Below are positions 56,840-64,000 of a stretch of 64,000 nt of DNA, one piece after another. The position numbers were made by a program, and so were the translations under genes. The notes below the pieces were generated by a model. The model did not search any database, was not told the origin of the DNA, and saw only the letters and a list, made by a program, of their open reading frames with translations. The number at the start of each line of letters is the position of its first letter. The first letter of the stretch is position 1. Source of the stretch: Cordia subcordata. Taxonomy: Eukaryota; Streptophyta; Magnoliopsida; Boraginales; Cordiaceae. Where the stretch lies: contig JAPTOF010000017.1 in assembly GCA_028554755.1 (NCBI GenBank), positions 4,836,001 through 4,900,000 on the forward strand, read 5' to 3'.

Positions 56840-57740
56840 AATCTCGTTCTCACACCACCTCAATGTATGTACCTACCAAATAATTGACAGGATGAGGACT
56901 ACGGAGAAAAAGGAAAGAAGAAAATCTCAACTGCTCGTCCAGATTTAACTAAGACAGAATGATCTTAAGATCCTGTACTTATATTATTTTTCAACGTTGC
57001 AAAGACTTTCGAATCATAAATGTTGTTGGCTTATCATTATCAGGAAATGTCAAACACAAAAGAGGAAGAAGTATAATTAAGACAGTGACTTGAAATGAGT
57101 AACACACACTGATGTCAAAAATGGCAAAAATCTCCAATATATTTTTTTTCTTTTTATAATTGGCAAATTTCTTTCTCAAGGATTTTATCTTTGGCGTAGC
57201 GGAAGATTGTACAACAAGAGGAAGGCATCAAGTGTATAAAGCAACTTTTTTCAGTCAAATTTCATCAATTGATCACAAAAACATTAACCATTTTGAGTGA
57301 TTGGTTATGAGCTTTTTTCGCACTTTCATCCTCTTAAGCTTGGGGCACTTCTACTGATTATTTATTATGTTATCATTATATTGATTTTTAAAATTTTTTA
57401 TTATTTTTATTAGGTTTAAATTTTTAATTTATTTTTAATTATTGTATTTTTATTGTCCAAAATAATGATGTATATAGTTTTATCCAAACATTTTTGAAAG
57501 CTCCATCCTTCATATACCAAAGAGAGATTAAATAAAAATTTTAACTTCTTCATTTAAGTCTAAAAACTCTTTTGATTTGACACTAACTAAATTCCAAAAT
57601 GAAAAACCAAACATCCCTTTTTGTTCAAAATGAATTTATAAAATTCTAAAAATCATTTTGACTCTGTAAAATAGAAAATTATAATTCTATTATACTATAA
57701 GTCTACTATAATATTGTAAGGGGAACTCAATAACCATGAA
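56840..57740. other. AT-rich intergenic DNA without a gene
   Basis: No coding sequence or element ends that I can support. The minus-strand frame at 56991-57179 has no recognised domain. Confidence 0.35.
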
Positions 57741-57750
57741 TTGTTTAAAC

Positions 57751-58128
57751 AGCTCCAGGGTCTTCGACAAGGGGACCCACTATCCCCTTTTCTATTCATT
57801 ATTGTAACCGAGGCGCTAAGCAGACTTACTAAGAAGTTGGAGGAGAGTGGGCTGTTGGCAGGTTTTTTGGTAAGCGAAGGGGCGCCTCCTATCTCTCACC
57901 TTCAGTTTGCTGATGACACTCTTTTCCTATGTGAAGCCAATCATTTGCAGCTCAGACTCCTTAGATGTACCTTGCCTTGCTTCGAGGCGGTTTCAGGAAT
58001 AAAGAGAAACCTGATGAAAAGTTATATCTTAGCAGTAGGGGAGGTGATCAACATAGAGGAACTCGCGGCGGATTTGGGGTGCAAGGTGGGCTGCCTCCCA
58101 TCCTCCTATCTTGGTCTCCCGTTGGATA
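57751..58128 (+). pseudogene. LINE reverse transcriptase fragment
   Basis: The frame contains LQGLRQGDPLSPFLFIIVTE, then ALSRL, ISHLQFADDTLFLCEAN with the catalytic FADD (YXDD-equivalent) motif, then FEAVSGIKRN and SSYLGLPL. These are consecutive blocks of plant non-LTR reverse transcriptase. Similarity starts and stops abruptly, with AT-rich unrelated DNA on both sides; endonuclease, N-terminal RT and RNase H parts are missing. The open frame runs on to 58220 without resemblance. It is a dead internal fragment, GC-richer than its surroundings. Confidence 0.85.
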
Positions 58129-58427
58129 AAATTTATTATTTTTTTAAGAATGTTATAATATTATTAAAAAATTCAAATTTGTCTAAAAGTTTGCAACCTG
58201 AGTTGCAATCTGAAAGCTAAAGGTGAACTAGGACTTCATATTTACAAGGTCAAATAACATTGCTGAAAACAATGTCCTCTGTTGGTGTCTACATAGCTAG
58301 AAGCTTTGGTAAAAGTTAAATTAATAGGACAAGTCTCCAAAAAAAGAAGTGTCTTGGTGATGAAATTTAATTATTAATCTTTTTCTATCACTAATTAATC
58401 AATATATATATATATATATATATACAC

Positions 58428-58460
58428 ACTAGTCAACTACCCGTGCGATGCACGAGAAGT
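58428..58460 (-). mobile_element. Helitron 3' end, minus orientation
   Basis: On the minus strand the order is a hairpin CTCGTG-catcg-CACGGG, nine bases, then CTAGT at 58432-58428. This is the typical plant Helitron 3' terminus. The base after CTAGT is G rather than the expected T. The matching 5' end is not identified, perhaps lost near the TA tract at 58957-58995. Confidence 0.55.
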
Positions 58461-58950
58461 AAAATGTTATTTTATATACATTGCATTTTTTCAAAAAAAA
58501 AAAAAGATAAGTGGCATTCTATTGAAATAAGTATTATTATTATTTCTAAATAATTGCAAAAAGATATATTCAAATAATTAAATTATGTAATTTGAGTTAA
58601 ATTACAAAACAAAATATGAATAATTAAAGCATTTGGTAAAATGATTTACACTAAAATTACTAAGGGAAAGCAATATAGAAATATGGAAAGAAGATTATAA
58701 TAAGAAAAAATATATTAATTAAAATAGGTCACGATTTGATAACAAACAAATTGATAAGTTACTATAAATATCTGCAACCAATCCAGATTGCATGTTATAA
58801 TTTTGGAATGTAATATGTAAATACTAAAATAAATTAGTAAATCAATGTAAATCTCATTAAAATAAAACACAATTTTCACAATTAAACGTAATGTAAGAGC
58901 GTTATGTGACAAAAAAAAATGTAAGAATGTTATTTATGCAAAGGGTTCTT

Positions 58951-58956
<6 letters not shown>

Positions 58957-58995
<39 letters not shown>
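58957..58995. repeat. (TA)n microsatellite
   Basis: An uninterrupted TA run of about 19 units. A shorter TA run is at 58402-58424, beside the Helitron end. Confidence 0.9.
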
Positions 58996-60149
58996 CTAAC
59001 TTATTCAATCAGATCAGTTTTGCATTACGTGCAGCTGCTAATTGGGGGTAATGGGCCTTTATTTTTGAGTGGTTGAGTAGTTATATTTTTATTATATGTT
59101 AGTTTAATAATTAAAGGTATATAAAGTTCATGTGTAAATGTAAAAACATTGTTAAGATACTTTTAATTAAATCAATTAATTGGCTAGTACTGAAAAGAAG
59201 TTATTCTTTTCTATAAATGATAAATATTGTGGTTCGAAACAAATTCTTAATCTGCGATGGGGATATCCAATAAGCTTTTCTATCTAAAATGCCGTATTAG
59301 TTACAGACTTTCTTTTCCTTTTTTTTTTTTTCTTTTTTCACGATAAGAAAAATTCAATTAGCTACTGGTACACCCGGCGTGCTCGACTATTAATTGATAA
59401 ATCTTGAATGTACAACACATCTCCTAAATTGGGACCATATTTACAAACTTTCACTTTGACCAGAAAAAAAAAAAATGGTTACAGCTTTCACGTTGATGGT
59501 TTGAGCTCCTAAGTTATGGTGGCAAAAAAAATTTTTTTAAAAAGAAAAAAACCTAAAAATAACAAAAATATTATAAGGAATAATTAAATAAATATATCTA
59601 GAAAAGAGACAGAGACATGCCAACGAAACCGATAGTCACGCCAAAATACTTGGCAGGATTCATCAACTTTATTTATTTATTTTTTCAACAATTCCGCTGA
59701 AATGTGAATGTATGCACCTCGTTTCCTGAGTCTTCAATCAATATTTATTAGTTTAAGGACTTAACAATGACCAATAGGATAGATAACACATTAGTAAGGA
59801 TTTGAATCATCTCATATCAATTACTCTCTCATAAAATACTAGAAAAAAAATCTAAACCATCTATATTTATTTATACCTAGTATAATAACCATCATGTGAT
59901 ATACGGAACAAAAAATTATTTTTAATATATTTATTTATTTCATAATTTATAATATTTTGTATGTTAAAAAATAAAATCTAATAAATAAAGTAAGAGTCAC
60001 AGTGATGAACTTGATATGCAATGATAATCCCCAACAGTAGACAACTACTATGTTATCTGGCACAAGTCTTTTGAGATTTTGATGCTTTTGGGTCTTTTTG
60101 AAAGAAATCATTCCCAAGAGTCAGATTTAGTAGCCAACTAAGTAATAAC

Positions 60150-60227
60150 AAGTTGGACTCCTTTGGGTGTTCAGGTGGTTAGGTTCCACCAGTTAAAATT
60201 TTCTTGTTGTTAAAAAAAGAAAAATTT
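60150..60227 (+). mobile_element. Truncated SINE-like insertion
   Basis: The 78-bp insert has GGGTGTTCAGGTGGTTAGGT as a possible A-box region and a 3' end TTGTTGTTAAAAAAAGAAAA that resembles a retroposon tail. AGTAATAAC flanks it exactly at 60141-60149 and 60228-60236. No clear B box is present, so the copy is truncated or of another family. Confidence 0.5.
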
Positions 60228-61033
60228 AGTAATAACGATGGTGCTTGTAGCAACACGCTAAACAATTTGATTTTACAACAGATAAAACTAAACTGACAAA
60301 GTTTACAAAAAAACATTCCTAAGAAGATGAAACTAATTGAGATTCTCCAAGGTTAAGAAAGCTCAATCGACATATCTTCGCAAAAATATTGGTCAAACAC
60401 CACTAATCAAACCTAACCCATTAGTAGAAACAAACAATAATAACCATAAATAAAAACAAACAATAATTACATTAAACAAATGTAAATAGTGTGAGATGGG
60501 CCAAATCATTAGAAGATTGTGTAAACTTGGGAAGGGAAAGTGTCTGAAAACCATGCGGTTGAAACTCCTCCTAAATTGTGAACTACTAGTTCAAAATTCA
60601 TACATTACATGTGCAAAATCAGTATAGTATTTTCATATATTACATTAGTAGTTCACAAAATACTATCATATTTGATAAATTAATAGTAAAAGTTTGAAAC
60701 ATTCACTCTACATGTTCAAAATGCATAAATTACTAGTTTAAAAACAAATATAGATACTCAGAATCTTTTAATAAAAGAGTTTTCAGTCACAGATTAGAAG
60801 ATAGATACTTAGACATTAGAAGACAAATCCTCAGAGAACTTATACTCAAAACTACAACAATGATTTTAACGGCTTTGCCTTGATCGGTTAAAACGTGTTT
60901 TATTTTTTATTTTTTTAATTTTAAACGATGTCAAACGAGTTCATTTCAATAAAGTGCGTATAATACGCGAGTTAAGAACATTGTGCTTAGGTGCATAGTG
61001 CCTACGGAGCATAGTAAAATTTGCAAAAAGTTG

Positions 61034-61943
61034 AAGGGTCGTTTGGTATTATTTACCAAAATTTTATAAAACAAACCAGAAACATAAATAAAAAAACTGA
61101 AAATGATATTGAAAGTAGAAATTGTAAACTTATTTGATTATATTGTACAATTTATAAACAAGAAATTAAACTTGTTAGCTTAAATTACAAAACATATTAA
61201 AATTAATTTTTATTGAAATAGTTTTAATTTCTTTGAAAACTCCTTTTTACAAAACTAATCTTATTTTTTAAGGTTCCATTTCAAAAATAATTTTTAACTC
61301 TTTTGAGAATTCCTTTTAAAAATAATTTTATTTTTTGAAACATATTTATAGAAATAATTTTAGTTTATTAAAATTATTCTTTAAAAATAAATTTATTTTC
61401 TAGAAATTACTTTTTATAAGTGAGTTTTAAAATTTTAACATTACTTTATAAAGAATAATTTTAACTTTTTGAAGAAATTATATTATAAAATTAATATAAC
61501 TTTTTGAAACATATATTTCTTTAAAAATGATTTTGAATTTGAGCAATATTTCAAAAAATAATTTTATATATTTTTATTATCACTTTAAAAAATTAGATTT
61601 AATTTTTTGAAAATTTTTAAAATAATTTTAATTTTAAAAAATATTATTTTTAAATATATTTAGTTTAGTAATTTATTTTTGAAAATAATTTTAATGAATT
61701 AATATTGATTTGTAAAAGAATATTGTCTAATAAGTGTTTTTACCAAAATGTGAATAAAACTTTTGGAAACCTGCTAACACAACATGAGAAAATTACTTTT
61801 CTTATTTATTAATATTGTAAAAACAGGTTGTTGGTTTTTTTTTTTTTTTTTGGAAAATAAAAACAAAAACAAATGACTTAGTTTCTGAATTTTGATAAAC
61901 AAAAACAGAAAATAGGTAAAAATAATAATACCAAACGAGCCTT
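61034..61943. mobile_element. Non-autonomous inverted-repeat element, 910 bp
   Basis: The left end AAGGGTCGTTTGGTATTATT and the right end, reverse-complemented AAGGCTCGTTTGGTATTATT, match at 19 of 20 positions. The interior is about 85% A/T and contains many mirrored AAATAATTTTAA/TTTTAAAATT words, with no coding capacity. The 8-bp flanks AAAAGTTG and AAGGGTTT agree at 5 positions only. The terminus is of the same general kind as at 13742 (CGTTTGGTA). Confidence 0.75.
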
Positions 61944-64000
61944 AAGGGTTTGATACTACATTCTATATAACATAAGAGACAGTTGGTGAATCTTGAAATA
62001 CAGAGTTTTATACCATTTTAACAAAACACAGAAATAAAATGTAATCTGCTCTGTCAAATTAAATCCATCACTCGTCAATGGAATATTGCATATTGCACAA
62101 AAAGCGTCACACCATGATAGGCATGTTTGCTTTACACTGCATATATTTTCGTCGTTACCATATTTAATTGAACAGAATAATTTAAAAAATAGAAATATGT
62201 GAATTCAAATGGTATGTAGTGATACACTTTCCTCTAGCGACTCAAGAAATTGCCATTTTTAATCATCATAGCAATTCGAGCCAAATAATTATAATTTCAA
62301 CTGATCATAATGAGTTATAAAATTTTCTCTTCTAGTATTGCTCGCCATTGCCAACTTTCAATATTCCTTTTGTTTACTCACTCTTCGTTTCTCTAATTCT
62401 TCTACCATATAACTACAATAAATATCAGAAGGAAAAAAAGCTATAGAAATGGAGTTAAAGTTGTTATGCGGAGTTCTTGGTTTGATAAAAAGTTCAAGAT
62501 GGAGAAAAGCCTCGAAATGGTAAAGACTCTAATGTTATTCCATATTTATTCTCTGTTTTTTTTTTTTTTTTTTGCTTTCTTGGCTAAAATGCATTAGACT
62601 TGCTGTGGTTAATTTGAAATGCATTCGATCTCTCTTGTTTCAAAACGTTTCCATAACTCAGCTCTACTTCTTGAAGCAAAGACGCACTACCAAAAAGGAA
62701 AAAAAAGAATAGGCTATAGTTTCAATACAAAATAATCAGGAGTAGACGGTAGTTTTTTATATAAGCAGGGGTTTTAATAATATATAGATATATTATTATA
62801 CGAGAACATATTGGTGGCTGGTATGATTATAGAGTTTTATAATAAAAAAAATTCAAAGTTAAACTGTGGATGAAACATGATTTGTGTGTGTGTGTTTTTT
62901 TTTTCTCCTTCCTAAAATTATATATAGGTGGCAATTTAAAAATATTTTAAAAAATAAAAGAAATTATGGAATATTTTAAAAGCAAAGAGGTTTGACGCAT
63001 GTCACGCAACTCACAAAAAGTTAAATCTATTTCACCCCCTTCTTTTGGGTCCAAGTCATTTTAATTATCAGCAAGTTCATTTTTCTCTGCTACATCGTGT
63101 AGCTGTAAATTAGAAGTTGAACTTCTGCTCACAATAAGTAAATGGTGTTAAGGAGAACAAACCAACTTCTTGACAATCACATTATACACATATACACATA
63201 CAAAGGCATACACACACAACCCCCCATGAAATAGGGTTTGCAATCTTTTGTATTGTAATATTATGATAGAGAATTATATTGCTGAATTATTTAAATATTT
63301 TATTTAACCATAGACATGGTCCCTATTTTTCTTCAAAATAGTTAAAAATTTCTTGTGTTTTCTATTATATATCATATTGGTCCCTATCGTTAAGAACATT
63401 GTCAAATTCAACAGCAATTGTGCATCATGTGATTTCTGTGCAATTATTATTTTTTTATAAATTATATGAGCAAAAAATATATCACACCCCTATGATACAT
63501 TACAGAAAAAAACAGAGGTCTTTTAGTTATTTTAGAAAATACAAAGTCTACCAATGTATTTTAAGCAAATCATAACGGGTATGTGTATTTATCGTGTTTA
63601 TTATCCATAAATCTCTTCTAAGATTACAAGAAAATTCAATTAGATCCTACTAATTTTTGGGATCTTTCCCCTATTGTTTACCACTCTAGGTGATTGTAAA
63701 GTTTAATATGGTACTCATTTGATTTGATTCCAGTAATTGACTAATATGCAAGGCTTCCCATTTTCTAGCTCTCTATACGTAAATGAGAAAATCAAAATAA
63801 TCCAAATGCGCACCCTTGGTTTCCTTTATAATATTAACTAAACCTCAAGCAAATTTTAAGTAATTATTAAGATTATTTGTCACAAATGACATTAACTAAA
63901 TTAGCATAGCTTGTTTCAATAACAAAAAGTATATATGCTTCGGGGTTAGATTTATTTTTTCTATCTTTGTTTGGATTGAATCAAATGTACATACAAATTT
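61944..64000. other. AT-rich intergenic DNA to the window end
   Basis: No coding sequence, RNA gene or transposon ends that I can support. GT repeats occur at 62884-62895, AC-rich words at 63186-63220 and long T runs at 62558-62573. Confidence 0.35.

Noticed and set aside
58129..58220. C-terminal extension of the RT frame
   Set aside because: The frame stays open by chance, but resemblance to reverse transcriptase ends at LGLPL and the codons turn AT-rich.

Overview
This is nuclear DNA from a flowering plant, most likely a eudicot. Genes are split by GT..AG introns, intergenic DNA is very AT-rich, and the recognisable proteins are plant types: a LanC-like protein, protochlorophyllide oxidoreductase, a plant WDR44-like WD40 protein and a DUF1218 membrane protein. 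I cannot name the species. There is no sign of operons, CRISPR or a prokaryotic island.

The first 13 kb is the gene-rich part. It holds the last exon of a LanC-like gene (+, 263-601), a complete five-exon protochlorophyllide oxidoreductase gene (-, 2031-3648, 397 residues) and a complete seven-exon WD40 gene (-, 5898-12692, 934 residues). All splice junctions in the two complete genes keep phase. A 68-bp piece of mitochondrial 18S rRNA sits at 811-878.

From 13 kb to 50.6 kb I find no intact host gene. The interval is layered transposon debris: hAT-type and other foldback MITEs, tRNA-derived SINEs with target-site duplications, two abutting Helitron-type units (41934-43442), a tandem array between two long direct repeats (39179-40178), and a 7.9-kb CACTA (En/Spm) element at 26417-34282. 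The CACTA element carries a decayed TNP2 transposase and what looks like a captured cytochrome P450 fragment.

A complete three-exon DUF1218 gene (-, 50656-52932, 184 residues) follows, with a MITE and a SINE in its first intron. The last 11 kb is again transposon-derived: SINEs, a nested hAT-like element, a LINE RNase H fragment (-), a separate LINE reverse-transcriptase fragment (+), a Helitron end and a 910-bp inverted-repeat element.

The genes do not form a pathway; they are independent neighbours. I found no convincing new biological system. The points most worth checking are the duplicated GATA palindrome upstream of the protochlorophyllide oxidoreductase gene, the P450 fragment inside the CACTA element, the 39-40 kb array, and the unusually clear nested SINE and MITE insertions.
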